NCBI GenBank assembly: GCA_944362695.1
Contig: CALVTQ010000066.1
Span: 1-40,040 of the forward strand
Length of the DNA stretch: 40,040 nucleotides
Reading direction: 5' to 3'
Source: an uncultured Clostridia bacterium
GTDB taxonomy: Bacteria; Bacillota; Clostridia; Christensenellales; Aristaeellaceae
Part shown: in pieces, positions 1-7,583 of the stretch
Numbering within the stretch: position 1 is the stretch's first letter
Layout of the letters: each line of letters begins with the position of its first letter
Program-made: the position numbers and the translations under genes
The notes under the pieces: generated by a model
Seen by the model: the letters and a program-made list of their open reading frames with translations, nothing else
Told to the model about the DNA's origin: nothing
Databases searched by the model: none

Positions 1-459
1 GTGGTCGAGGTGCCGGGCTTTGTCGATACGTTCGGCATCAACATTCCGGTGCTGGGCGACCTGCCGCTGGGCTGCGCGGCGTGCTGCCAGAGCAACATCA
101 CGGTGCAGCGCCTGGCGATGGAGGCCGGCGCGCACGGCGACATTTCGCTGCTGCGTCAGGCGATGATGATGGACCCGCTCGTCGGCGCGGTCTGCAACAC
201 CGAGGAGATCTGGCAGATGACCGACGAAATGCTCATCGCGCAGGAGCAGTGGCTGCCGCAGTACAAAGGCGAGATCGCCAAGGCCAAGGTGCGCTGGGCC
301 GAGGCCGAGGCAAACGGCACGCTCATCCCGCCGATCAAGACGCAGGGCGCGGCGCGTCTGCACACCAAGACCGTCGAGGAGATGGCGCAGGACAGGGAAG
401 CTGCGCGCAGGAACGCCGCCGAGGCCGACAAGGCCAAGGAGCGCCCGGCTGCAAAATAA
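1..459 (+). CDS. GH4 family glycosidase, C-terminal part (cut by window start)
   Basis: The gene enters from outside the window, so the GTG at base 1 is not its start. The visible 152 residues resemble the end of glycoside hydrolase family 4 enzymes (alpha-galactosidase, alpha-glucosidase and alpha-galacturonidase types), which hydrolyse glycosides in the cytoplasm by an NAD+- and Mn2+-dependent redox mechanism. The family-typical pieces are VEVPGFVD near the beginning, GDLPLGCAA, the SNITVQRLAMEA helix, MMDPLVGAVCN, and a C-terminal QWLPQY segment. The last 40 or so residues are charged and Ala/Glu/Lys-rich, a tail beyond the usual end of the family. The next gene starts 24 bases downstream and is also a glycosidase, so the two probably form one sugar-utilisation operon. 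The NAD-binding N-terminus and metal ligands are not in view, so the substrate cannot be assigned. Confidence 0.8.
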   Translation: MVEVPGFVDTFGINIPVLGDLPLGCAACCQSNITVQRLAMEAGAHGDISLLRQAMMMDPLVGAVCNTEEIWQMTDEMLIAQEQWLPQYKGEIAKAKVRWAEAEANGTLIPPIKTQGAARLHTKTVEEMAQDREAARRNAAEADKAKERPAAK

Positions 460-483
460 GGAAAAAACATTCGGAGGAACGCT

Positions 484-1779
484 ATGAAGATTCGCAAGGA
501 CGCCTTTGCGCCCAAGCCGCCGATGGGCTGGAACAGCTGGGACTGCTACATGTCCACGGTGAACGAGGCGCAGCTGTTGGAGAACGCGCGTTGGCAGGCC
601 GAGCACCTGCTCCCGTTCGGCTGGGAATACTGCGTGTGCGACATTCAGTGGTATGAACCCACGGCGGGCACGAAGCCGGGCATGGAATACATCCCGTTCG
701 CCAGGCTGAATATGGACGAATACGGCAGACTGCTCCCGGCGGAGAACCGCTTCCCGTCGAGCGCCGGCGGCAGGGGCTTTGCGCCCATCGCCGAGCAGAT
801 TCACGGCCTCGGCCTCAAGTTCGGCATCCACATCATGCGCGGCATCCCCAAGCAGGCGGTGTTCGCGCGCACGAAGGTCAAGGGCACGGACGCGACCGCC
901 GACCAGATCGCCGACCCGAATTCGATCTGCCTGTGGAACAGCGACATGTTCGGCGTGCGCAAGGGCCTCGCGGCGTCGCAGGCGTATTACGACAGCCTGT
1001 TCGAGCTGTACGCCGGGTGGGGCGTTGACTACGTGAAGGTGGACGACATCGCGCACACCGGGCCTGCGGAGAGCGGCGGCTATGACGCGGCGCACGAGAT
1101 CGAGATGATCCGCCGGGCCATCGACAAATGCGGGCGCGCCATCGTGCTCAGCCTGTCGCCCGGCCCCGCGCAGATCGGGAAGGCGTGGCACCTCAGCCAG
1201 AACGCGAACCTCTGGCGCATGACCAACGACTTCTGGGACAGCTGGCCGCAGCTCAAGAAGATGTTTGGCTATTGCGAGCTGTGGCAGACGCACGTTCGCC
1301 CGGGCTGCTGGCCGGACTGCGACATGCTGCCGCTCGGGCGCATCGGTGTGGCGTTCGGACACGGGCGCACGACGAACTTCACGCCCGCGGAGCAGAAGAC
1401 GATGATGACGCTCTGGGCGATCTTCCGCTCGCCGCTGATGCTCGGCGCGGAGCTGATGAGCCTCGACGATGCGACGCTGGCGCTGCTGACGAATGAGAAG
1501 GTGCTGGCCGTCAACCAAAACGGCGCGAACCCGCGCCAGATTGCCCGCGACGACGGGCACGCCGTCTGGGTCAGCGAGAACGAGGACGGCAGCGTCAACG
1601 TGGCGCTGTTCAACCTCGGCGACGAGGCGCGCGAGGTCGGCTTTGACTTCGCGGAAATCGGCTGGGACGAGGCCGCGTGCGACGAGCTTTGGACGGGCGA
1701 GGGCCTGGCGGGGGCGCGCATTTCGGCGAAGATCGAGCCGCACGGCGCGGAAATCTGGCACTGCGAGCGGATGGCGTAA
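484..1779 (+). CDS. GH27 alpha-galactosidase-like glycoside hydrolase
   Basis: This 431-residue (beta/alpha)8-barrel enzyme probably removes terminal alpha-galactosyl or related residues from oligosaccharides. It opens with PPMGWNSWDCY (residues 12-22), the GH27 barrel start. YVKVDD carries the likely nucleophile Asp187 after Lys185, and the LWRMTND stretch carries the likely acid/base Asp249. The C-terminal 80 residues look like the usual antiparallel beta domain. There is no signal peptide, so it is cytoplasmic and would act on imported oligosaccharides. The start is supported by a CGGAGGAA ribosome site at about 470-478. The WNSWDCY and CDIQWYEP wording differs from typical eukaryotic-like GH27 enzymes, so a relative such as a beta-L-arabinopyranosidase is possible. 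The neighbouring GH4 and GH5 genes suggest galactose-decorated plant polysaccharide as the source (inference). Confidence 0.85.
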   Translation: MKIRKDAFAPKPPMGWNSWDCYMSTVNEAQLLENARWQAEHLLPFGWEYCVCDIQWYEPTAGTKPGMEYIPFARLNMDEYGRLLPAENRFPSSAGGRGFAPIAEQIHGLGLKFGIHIMRGIPKQAVFARTKVKGTDATADQIADPNSICLWNSDMFGVRKGLAASQAYYDSLFELYAGWGVDYVKVDDIAHTGPAESGGYDAAHEIEMIRRAIDKCGRAIVLSLSPGPAQIGKAWHLSQNANLWRMTNDFWDSWPQLKKMFGYCELWQTHVRPGCWPDCDMLPLGRIGVAFGHGRTTNFTPAEQKTMMTLWAIFRSPLMLGAELMSLDDATLALLTNEKVLAVNQNGANPRQIARDDGHAVWVSENEDGSVNVALFNLGDEAREVGFDFAEIGWDEAACDELWTGEGLAGARISAKIEPHGAEIWHCERMA

Positions 1780-1792
1780 GGAGAAAACGAGC

Positions 1793-2398
1793 ATGACAAT
1801 TCTGATCAATGAAATCATCGGCAGCGCGGTGCAGATTGCCGCGTTTGCGCTGATTCCGCTGATCTGGTGGGCGGTCACATCGCGCGGGAAGCAGGGCTTT
1901 TTGCCGTGGATCGGCCTGACGAAACCCGTGGGCGGCGGGCGCATGTGGGGCTGCACGGCTGCTGCTGCGCTGGCGTTCGTGCTCTCCGGCGCGCTGGCGC
2001 TATGGATCGTGCGCGGGCTTGAGACGGCGGCGTCGGCGTTCGCGGGGCAGGGGATCGCGGCGATGCCCGCTGTGCTCGTCTATGCGATATTTCACACGGC
2101 GCTGCCGGAGGAGCTGGTCTTCCGCGGCTTCCTGCTCAAGCGGCTCGCGGTGCGCTTGGGCTTCACGGCGGCGAATGCTGTGCAGGCGGCGCTCTTCGGC
2201 CTCGTGCACGGCGCGATGTTCTTCGCCGTCGCCGGGCCGGTGAAGGCGCTTGCGATCATCGCGTTCACGGGCGCGGTGGCGGCGTGCATGGGGTACATCA
2301 ACGAGAAGCAGGCGGGCGGGTCGATCCTGCCAAGCTGGGCGATTCACGCGGCGTCGAACGTCTTTTCGGGCATCGTCACGGCGTTTTCGCTGATCTGA
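1793..2398 (+). CDS. CPBP family intramembrane glutamic-type protease
   Basis: A 201-residue polytopic membrane protein of the CPBP/Abi (CAAX protease and bacteriocin-processing) family. I start it at ATG 1793, 13 bases after the previous stop and behind a GGAG at 1780-1783; the longer open frame upstream is the shadow of the GH27 gene. Motif 1 is EELVFR (Glu106, Glu107, Arg111), motif 2 is FGLVHG with His139, and a later membrane segment holds the SWAIHAASN motif with a third conserved His. These residues form the active site in this family. Hydrophobic segments lie near residues 8-28, 52-72, 90-105, 125-142 and 150-170, plus the last helix. Bacterial members can process peptides or provide bacteriocin immunity. 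No bacteriocin-like ORF is visible beside it, so its substrate is unknown. It seems to belong to the glycosidase transcript and is followed by a terminator. Confidence 0.85.
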   Translation: MTILINEIIGSAVQIAAFALIPLIWWAVTSRGKQGFLPWIGLTKPVGGGRMWGCTAAAALAFVLSGALALWIVRGLETAASAFAGQGIAAMPAVLVYAIFHTALPEELVFRGFLLKRLAVRLGFTAANAVQAALFGLVHGAMFFAVAGPVKALAIIAFTGAVAACMGYINEKQAGGSILPSWAIHAASNVFSGIVTAFSLI

Positions 2399-2410
2399 GC
2401 ACGACAAAAA

Positions 2411-2440
2411 AAGTCCGGGCAAAAACGCTCGGACTTTTCG
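2411..2440 (+). terminator. Rho-independent terminator after the CPBP gene
   Basis: An 8-bp stem AAAGTCCG (2411-2418) pairs with CGGACTTT (2431-2438) around a 12-base loop and runs into T-rich sequence. It closes the GH4-GH27-CPBP transcript. Confidence 0.85.
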
Positions 2441-2481
2441 TATTTTCGTGCAGATAATGGCTATACGCGCGGCATATATGA

Positions 2482-2490
2482 TGATATAAT
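2482..2490 (+). promoter_or_regulatory. Extended -10 promoter for the GH5 gene
   Basis: TGATATAAT at 2482-2490 is a perfect extended -10 (TGn-TATAAT). The -35 position (2462-2467, TATACG) is poor, as is common for extended -10 promoters. It lies 35 bases before the GH5 start. Confidence 0.7.
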
Positions 2491-2524
2491 GAAGGAAGCA
2501 AACTAACACATACGGGAGGCTTTT

Positions 2525-3520
2525 ATGAAGGCATTTGAAGGATTCCGAAACGGCATCAATCTCGGCGGCTGGATTTCGCAGTTTGACAAGTATGACCGCG
2601 CGCACTTTGACACGTTCATCACCGAGGCGGACATTGCGAACATCAAGGCGATGGGCTTTGACCACGTGCGCGTGCCTGTGGATTACGTCGTGCTCGAGGA
2701 TGAGGACGGCAATCTCAAGGCGGACGGGTTTGAGTACCTTGGCAAGTGCCGCGCGTGGTGCGAGACGCACGGGCTGAACATGCTCATCGACCTGCACGAG
2801 TGCTACGGCTACTCGTTTGACCCGCTCAAGAAGGACATGGACAGGAAGAAATTCTTCTATGACGCGGCGCTGCAGGAGCGATTTCTTTCGCTGTGGCGCG
2901 AGATCGCGACGCGGTTCAAGGATTATCAAAATCAGGTCGCGTTCGAGCCGCTCAACGAGGTCGTCAGCGGCGAGGTCGTCGATGCGTGGAACGAGCTGCT
3001 GGGCCGTTACATCCGCATGATGCGCGGCATCGTGCCGGACGCGTGGCTCATCATCGGCGGCGTGCTGTACAACAATGTGCTGACCGTGCCGCTGCTTGAC
3101 GTGCCGGTGGATGAGCACATCGTCTACAACTTCCACTGCTACGAGCCGATGGTCTTCACGCATCAGGGCGCGTATTGGGTGGACAAGATGCCGCTCGATT
3201 TCAGGATCGGCTACCCCAAGACGCTTGCGGAATACCGCGATGCGGGCAGCATGCTCAATCCCGAGCTGGCCGGTGCGGTCTACAAGGAGGGCATCGCCGA
3301 GATCGGCGCGGGGTTCTTTGAGGACATCTTCGCGCCCGCGGTTGAGAAGGCCGAGCGCGACGGCGTGCGGCTGTACTGCGGCGAATACGGCGTCATCGAC
3401 CGCGCCGCCGAGGACGACAGGCAGCGCTGGATCGCCGACATCGGCAAGGCGTTTGACAAATACGGCATCGGCCGCGCGATTTGGAATTACAGGCAGAAGG
3501 ACTTCGGCCTCGTGCCGTGA
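2525..3520 (+). CDS. GH5 family glycanase (endoglucanase/mannanase type), cytoplasmic
   Basis: A 331-residue retaining glycoside hydrolase of family 5 with a TIM barrel. The family markers are GINLGGW (residues 10-16), the HVRVPVDY strand, LIDLHE (88-92), the acid/base Glu145 in EPLNE, the FHCYEP strand near 203-208, and the nucleophile Glu287 in YCGEYG. The length is that of a bare catalytic domain. No signal peptide, carbohydrate-binding module or dockerin is present, so it probably cleaves imported beta-linked oligosaccharides such as cello- or manno-oligosaccharides rather than polymer outside the cell. The start has a GGGAGG at 2514-2519 and its own extended -10 promoter. The HAD phosphatase gene follows almost without a gap. 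The exact GH5 subfamily cannot be told by eye. Confidence 0.88.
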   Translation: MKAFEGFRNGINLGGWISQFDKYDRAHFDTFITEADIANIKAMGFDHVRVPVDYVVLEDEDGNLKADGFEYLGKCRAWCETHGLNMLIDLHECYGYSFDPLKKDMDRKKFFYDAALQERFLSLWREIATRFKDYQNQVAFEPLNEVVSGEVVDAWNELLGRYIRMMRGIVPDAWLIIGGVLYNNVLTVPLLDVPVDEHIVYNFHCYEPMVFTHQGAYWVDKMPLDFRIGYPKTLAEYRDAGSMLNPELAGAVYKEGIAEIGAGFFEDIFAPAVEKAERDGVRLYCGEYGVIDRAAEDDRQRWIADIGKAFDKYGIGRAIWNYRQKDFGLVP

Positions 3521-3531
3521 CGGAAAATCGC

Positions 3532-4350
3532 ATGCGGACATTGTATGTTTCCGACCTCGACGGCACGCTGCTTAGAAGCGACGAGACGGTGTCCTCCTAC
3601 ACGTGCGGCGTCATCAATGCGCTGGTGGAGCGCGGCATGCTGTTCTCGTTTGCGACGGCGCGCTCGCTGGTCACGACGAGGAAAGTCACGCGCGGCATCG
3701 GCGTGAGGCTGCCGCTGATCGTATACAACGGCGCGTTCGTGATGGACAGCGCGACCGGAGAGATCCTGATTGAAAACCGCATGGACGGCGCGCAGGAAGT
3801 GCTTTGCGATCTGTTTTCACGCGGGGTGTATCCCATCGTCTACGCGTTTATTGACGGCATCGAGAAGTTCTCGTTCGTGCCGCGGCTGTGCACGCCGGGC
3901 ATGCGCGCGTTCCTCGAGACGCGCAGGGGTGATATCCGTTGGAACGAGGTCGATTCGCCCGACGAGCTGCGGCGCGGCAGCATATTCTACATCGTCTGCA
4001 TCGGCGAGCCGGACAAGCTCGCGCCGCTGCACGATACATACAAGGACAGATATCACTGCGTCTATCACGTGGATATCTACACCAGGGCGCAATGGCTGGA
4101 GATCATGCCCAGGGGCGCGTCCAAATCAAGCGCGGCGCGCAAGCTCATGGATATGCTCAATTGCGGCAGGCTTGTCGCGTTCGGCGACGCGCTCAACGAC
4201 ATCGACCTGTTCGAGCTCGCGGACGAAGGTTACGCCGTGGCCAACGCGCACGAGAACCTCAAGCGGCTGGCGGCGGGCGTCATCGCGTCCAACGACGAGG
4301 ACGGTGTGGCGAGGTGGCTTGAGGAGAATTGGAAAGACGGCGAAAAGTGA
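3532..4350 (+). CDS. HAD superfamily Cof-type sugar phosphatase
   Basis: A 272-residue cytoplasmic phosphatase of the Cof/YidA class (HAD type IIB cap). Motif I is VSDLDGTLL with nucleophile Asp8 and acid/base Asp10. Motif II lies near FATARS (Thr), a Lys near SKSSAARK serves as motif III, and motif IV is FGDALNDIDLFE, which binds Mg2+. Family members dephosphorylate sugar phosphates or related metabolites. I chose ATG 3532. An in-frame GTG at 3517 overlaps the stop of the GH5 gene and is the alternative; neither has a strong ribosome site, so translation is probably coupled to the GH5 gene. Its position suggests a housekeeping role in sugar phosphate turnover for the preceding glycosidases (inference). 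A shared terminator follows. Confidence 0.85.
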   Translation: MRTLYVSDLDGTLLRSDETVSSYTCGVINALVERGMLFSFATARSLVTTRKVTRGIGVRLPLIVYNGAFVMDSATGEILIENRMDGAQEVLCDLFSRGVYPIVYAFIDGIEKFSFVPRLCTPGMRAFLETRRGDIRWNEVDSPDELRRGSIFYIVCIGEPDKLAPLHDTYKDRYHCVYHVDIYTRAQWLEIMPRGASKSSAARKLMDMLNCGRLVAFGDALNDIDLFELADEGYAVANAHENLKRLAAGVIASNDEDGVARWLEENWKDGEK

Positions 4351-4361
4351 GCCATACAAAG

Positions 4362-4401
4362 AAAAATCCTCCGTATGACGGGAATCATGCGGAGGATTTT
4401 T
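4362..4401. terminator. Bidirectional terminator between the HAD and transglutaminase-like genes
   Basis: AAAAATCCTCCG (4362-4373) pairs with CGGAGGATTTTT (4390-4401), and the stem extends inward with a G-T pair. A-tract and T-tract flank both sides, so it can serve the + strand HAD gene and the - strand gene that ends at 4420. Confidence 0.9.
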
Positions 4402-4419
4402 GATATGCGCAGATGTGCG

Positions 4420-5772
4420 TCAGTCGAGTTCCTCATAAGAGAGTATCCGGCTGTCGGTATCGAATTCATCGCGTCCGAGCGCGCGATTGAGCGTCTCGGC
4501 CTCGCCGTTCTGGTTGTCGGTCGGGTCGCGGCGCAGGAAGGCCATCGGCGGGGTGAACTGCTCCTGGAACGCGCGGCACTGGGGCAGACGCCACGGCTCG
4601 AGGTTGCCGAAGTAGAAATTCCAGCGCTCCGGCTCGCCCGCGCGATACGCCGAGCCGCCGAACGAGCAGTCGGCGAACAGCCAGCCGTAGGGCTCGACAT
4701 AGAAGCGCGCCCAGTCGTGGTTGCCGGTGGATTCGGGCGTGGTGTAGCGGCCTGCCTGCCACTGGGCCGGAATGCCGCACAGACGGCAGAGCGTGACGAA
4801 CGTGATGGCCTGCACGCCGCAGTCGCCGCGCAGACCGGTTAAGAAGTATTCCGGGATGTTCGGCACGGAGCGATAGGACGGCATGAAGCGGTAAACCGCC
4901 TGCGTGGTGATGAAATCGTAGATGCGGCGGGCCTTCTTGAGCGGATTCGTCTCATTGCCGACGATTTCCTTTGCCAGCGCGCGCAGATACGGCGTGAAGA
5001 CCACGTGCGGCGCGAACTCGCCGAGATCGAAATCGGGATGCTGAGGCGTCACGGCGTCGGGGTCGGGCTGCACATATGCTGTCTCGATCTCCCAGAGCAC
5101 GTCGGCGGAGACGGTCATGCCCGGCTCGTAGGGCAGCTCGAAGTAGGCCGTGCGGGCGGGGTGATTTTCGGGATTGATCAGCTTGGGCGCGTGGGACGTG
5201 GAAAGGAGCTGCGCGCGCTTCACCTGCGCATCGACGATGGGCAGCGGCAGATGGATGCGCAGCGTCTCGCCGGGCGTCAGGCGGTCGCTGCTCACCGTCA
5301 TCTCCTCGTGCATGGTGAAGCGCACGTGCGCGCCGCCTTTTTTCTTCATCTTATTGATGACGTCGGAAAGCGCGGTTGACTTGGGCGCGGGGTTGATCGC
5401 GCGGGCGGCATAGGCCGGGCGCGTCTTGAGCAGGCCGGACACGGCGTTGTCCTTGAAGAAGACCTTGCCGTTTATGTAGCGCCAATCGAGCGTGCCGTCG
5501 TCGCGCAGGGTCTCCAGCTCGTCCTCGGTGAAATCGCGGACGGTCTTTTGCAGCTCGGCGAGCAGCGCGGCCTGATCGTGGGGATACGCCGCCGGGATGT
5601 CGCCCGCGATCTCGAGCTGATAGGAAAGGCGGCGCTTGAGCGTCTCGGGCGTGCGCGGGTCGGCAAGGCGCATGCGGATGACGCGCTCCATGCGCGCAAA
5701 GTCGCCCGCGTCAAACAGGCGCTGCACGTCGGGCGGCAGGGGATAGGACAGGAAATCCATATCGATATGCAT
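4420..5772 (-). CDS. Transglutaminase-like cysteine protease-fold protein, cytoplasmic
   Basis: A 450-residue protein whose C-terminal part carries a transglutaminase-like (PF01841-type) core. Catalytic Cys318 sits in RGDCGVQA, His352 in GNHDWARFYV, and Asp368 in LFADCS, so the triad is complete. The first 120 residues are helical, rich in Leu, Arg and Glu. Residues 150-235 look like a beta domain of the kind that precedes transglutaminase cores. No signal peptide or membrane helix is present, unlike secreted bacterial transglutaminases. GGAGG at 5780-5784, 7 bases before ATG 5772, sets the start. A terminator separates it from the isomerase gene upstream, so it is probably a single-gene unit. 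The activity could be peptidase, amidase or crosslinking; the substrate is unknown. Confidence 0.8.
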   Translation of the reverse strand: MHIDMDFLSYPLPPDVQRLFDAGDFARMERVIRMRLADPRTPETLKRRLSYQLEIAGDIPAAYPHDQAALLAELQKTVRDFTEDELETLRDDGTLDWRYINGKVFFKDNAVSGLLKTRPAYAARAINPAPKSTALSDVINKMKKKGGAHVRFTMHEEMTVSSDRLTPGETLRIHLPLPIVDAQVKRAQLLSTSHAPKLINPENHPARTAYFELPYEPGMTVSADVLWEIETAYVQPDPDAVTPQHPDFDLGEFAPHVVFTPYLRALAKEIVGNETNPLKKARRIYDFITTQAVYRFMPSYRSVPNIPEYFLTGLRGDCGVQAITFVTLCRLCGIPAQWQAGRYTTPESTGNHDWARFYVEPYGWLFADCSFGGSAYRAGEPERWNFYFGNLEPWRLPQCRAFQEQFTPPMAFLRRDPTDNQNGEAETLNRALGRDEFDTDSRILSYEELD

Positions 5773-5804
5773 GGGATGACCTCCTTGTCAAACCTGATCG
5801 GGAT

Positions 5805-5837
5805 AAAAAGGCCCTCCGCCGAAAGAAACGGAGGGCC
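5805..5837 (-). terminator. Terminator after the RpiB/LacAB-type gene
   Basis: GGCCCTCCG (5810-5818) pairs with CGGAGGGCC (5829-5837). On the minus strand it is followed by five Ts (5809-5805). Confidence 0.9.
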
Positions 5838-5845
5838 GGATTGTC

Positions 5846-6484
5846 TTACGCCAGCAGCTCGCGGACGTAGGCGATGATGGCCTCATCCTTGGCATGCGCG
5901 AAGAACAGCTCGGCGAACTTCTCGCCCGCGACCGCGCCGCGCACGAGCTCCTGGTCGATGCCCTTGAGGCAGGTGATCAGGCCCTTGAGCGTGTGGGCGC
6001 GCACGGCGTCGAGAATCTTCTTGTTGCGCTGCTCGGGAACGACGCGGTCGGCGGGATAGCCGTTGCCGGAGCCGAAGCCGAAGAGCTTCTCAAACGTGTA
6101 CTCGAGGTTGAGCTCTGCGCCCCAGCCGTAGCCCTTGGCGAACGGCATGGACACGGCGTTGCCGTCGTTGATCTGGGCGAACATGTAGCCGTCGGACGGA
6201 TCGACGACGTGGCCGCAGATGACGCCCGGGAAGCTGTTGAGCGCGAGCATCGCGCCCTCGCCCGTGCCGCAGCCGGTGACGACATAGTCCGCCGCGCCGG
6301 AGTTGAGCAGGATGGCGGCGAGGATGCCGTTCTGCACATAGGTCAGGGACGGCTCGCCGGCGGTGCCGTACATGCCGTAGTTGTCGACCTCGTGGCCCAT
6401 CGGCGTGACGACCTTCTTGAGGGCGGCCTCGATCTGGGCGTTCTTGGCGGCCTGGCTGTTTTCGTTGATCAGAGCGATGCGCAT
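5846..6484 (-). CDS. RpiB/LacA/LacB family sugar-phosphate isomerase
   Basis: A 212-residue cytoplasmic isomerase of the RpiB/LacAB family, which interconverts aldose and ketose phosphates such as ribose 5-phosphate and ribulose 5-phosphate. The N-terminus MRIALINEN begins the Rossmann-like fold. VVTGCGTGEG contains the Cys that acts as general base in RpiB, and ICGHVVDPSDGYMFAQINDGN corresponds to the active-site loop. It is about 60 residues longer than classical RpiB (about 150), with an added C-terminal helical region ending in IAYVRELLA; long variants of this kind are common in Clostridia. The start at 6484 is set by GGAGGAA (6491-6497). The longer upstream frame is not coding. Its substrate may be a pentose or hexose phosphate other than ribose 5-phosphate. 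Confidence 0.85.
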   Translation of the reverse strand: MRIALINENSQAAKNAQIEAALKKVVTPMGHEVDNYGMYGTAGEPSLTYVQNGILAAILLNSGAADYVVTGCGTGEGAMLALNSFPGVICGHVVDPSDGYMFAQINDGNAVSMPFAKGYGWGAELNLEYTFEKLFGFGSGNGYPADRVVPEQRNKKILDAVRAHTLKGLITCLKGIDQELVRGAVAGEKFAELFFAHAKDEAIIAYVRELLA

Positions 6485-6614
6485 GATGATTTCCTCCGTA
6501 TTCATAGCGTGGGCCGTCGCGGCCCGATTCTTTGCAGTAACAGCATACCGCCGCGAGCAGATGTTGTCAAGCGGGCGGGGAAAGATTTTGGCGCGGGCGG
6601 CTGTCATATAAAAA

Positions 6615-6644
6615 AGAAAAAACCCCGGCGCATGGCGCACGGGG
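6615..6644 (-). terminator. Terminator after queT
   Basis: CCCCG (6623-6627) pairs with CGGGG (6640-6644), with an inner GCGC/GCGC stem (6628-6631 with 6635-6638). On the minus strand it is followed by an A/T-only T-rich tail (6622-6611). Confidence 0.85.
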
Positions 6645-6658
6645 CGAAAGGGGACGAA

Positions 6659-7162
6659 TCAGCCCAGCAGCTCGCGCGGGACGCGGGAGAGCGCCTTCAT
6701 CATCAGCGGCCCGACGATGAAGCACGCAATCGCCTCGCCCACGGCGACGGAGAGCATGCACAGCACAAGCGGAATCGCCGGGGAATAGCAGAAATGCACG
6801 ACCGCGCCGACGATGACGCCGTTGAAGATCACGGGCATGGCGGCGGCAAGCCAGAAGCGCTTGCGCAGCAGATACGTGCAGATGCCGGCGAGCAGGGTCG
6901 CCAGCGTGCCGAAGACGATATCAAAAATCGTGCAGCCGCCGAGGATGTTGGCCAGCAGGCAGCCGATGGTCAGCGCAGGGATGGCCTGCGGCATCATGAT
7001 CGGCAGGAGCGTGAGCGCCTCGGAGACGCGCACCTGAATCTGCCCATAGGAGATCGGCGCGAGCACGAGGGTCAGCGCGGTGTAGATGGCGGCGATCACG
7101 GCGCCCACGGCGATGGCGCGGGCGGTGAAGACGGGTTTTTGCTGCGTGTTTGCGGTGTTCAT
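6659..7162 (-). CDS. queT: QueT family queuosine-precursor transporter
   Basis: A 167-residue integral membrane protein of the QueT family (PF06177), the substrate-binding S component of ECF-type uptake for queuosine precursors such as preQ1. Several hydrophobic segments span the whole chain. Typical pieces are the opening FTARAIAVGAVIAAIYTALT, then YGQIQVRVSEALTLLP, then CLLANILGGCTIFDIVFGTLATL, and an end that includes AVGEAIACF. The Q-x-R-x-S-E-A-L segment is the family hallmark. I start it at ATG 7162 behind AAGGAG (about 7172-7177); a TTG upstream is not used because it lies before this site. It has its own promoter (7395-7367) and a structured leader that looks like a preQ1 riboswitch, which supports the function. 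The ECF energising module is not in the window. Confidence 0.9.
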   Translation of the reverse strand: MNTANTQQKPVFTARAIAVGAVIAAIYTALTLVLAPISYGQIQVRVSEALTLLPIMMPQAIPALTIGCLLANILGGCTIFDIVFGTLATLLAGICTYLLRKRFWLAAAMPVIFNGVIVGAVVHFCYSPAIPLVLCMLSVAVGEAIACFIVGPLMMKALSRVPRELLG

Positions 7163-7257
7163 GTGGAATTTCTCCTTTTCATTTTGCTCAACCAGCAAAA
7201 CGGGAGGAGCGGCGAGCGCCGGAAGCCGTCATTTCTTAAAAAGGAAAAGAAATGCAA

Positions 7258-7360
7258 CAAAAAACGGCGCAAGGCCGCAATGGGGATACGCCCATGACGT
7301 ATTCCCGGCCCATAGTTTTGTTTAAGGACTGGATGGTTTCGAACAGTCCATTCGGTTGTC
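7258..7360 (-). promoter_or_regulatory. Candidate preQ1 riboswitch (H-type pseudoknot) in the queT leader
   Basis: Reading the minus strand after the promoter, stem GGACTG/CAGTCC pairs 7349-7344 with 7331-7326. Its loop holds TTCGAAACCAT. CCAT in the loop (7336-7333) can pair with ATGG (7313-7310) after the A-rich linker TTAAACAAAACT, giving an H-type pseudoknot, the shape used by preQ1 aptamers. A second hairpin (7306-7298 with 7290-7282) and a short GC hairpin followed by six Us (about 7277-7259) come next, which suggests control by transcription termination. The loop and A-rich linker resemble what I remember of the class III aptamer found upstream of queT in Faecalibacterium relatives. 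The class is inferred; the pseudoknot and the queT context are seen. Confidence 0.6.
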
Positions 7361-7366
7361 GCGTGC

Positions 7367-7395
7367 ATTATAGCAAAGACGCGCGCAAAAATCAA
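7367..7395 (-). promoter_or_regulatory. queT promoter
   Basis: On the minus strand, TTGATT (7395-7390), a 17-base spacer, then TATAAT (7372-7367). Transcription would start near 7360, giving a leader of about 200 bases before queT. Confidence 0.85.
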
Positions 7396-7475
7396 GCCCC
7401 GGCACGGGAAAGCGCGGGCTGCGCGCATGATTTGTCGATATAGGCGGTTTTTCGCCGTTATTTTTTGGCGAACGC

Positions 7476-7504
7476 TTGACGAAAGGCGCGCCGTGGTGTA
7501 CATT
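7476..7504 (+). promoter_or_regulatory. Promoter for the LysR gene
   Basis: TTGACG (7476-7481), 17 bases, TACATT (7499-7504). Just downstream, GAAT-ACG-ATTC (7541-7551) and ATTCA...TGAAT (7517-7544) form dyads that could be autoregulatory LysR sites (weak evidence). Confidence 0.6.
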
Positions 7505-7583
7505 GTAGGAACAAACATTCATGCCTTTCACGGCGCGGGTGAATACGATTCACATATGCGCGGGGCATTTCTGGAGGACAAGC

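Noticed and set aside
2000-3541. 513-codon minus-strand frame across the GH5 gene
   Set aside because: It crosses the CPBP gene, a terminator and the GH5 gene; all have clear families on the plus strand.
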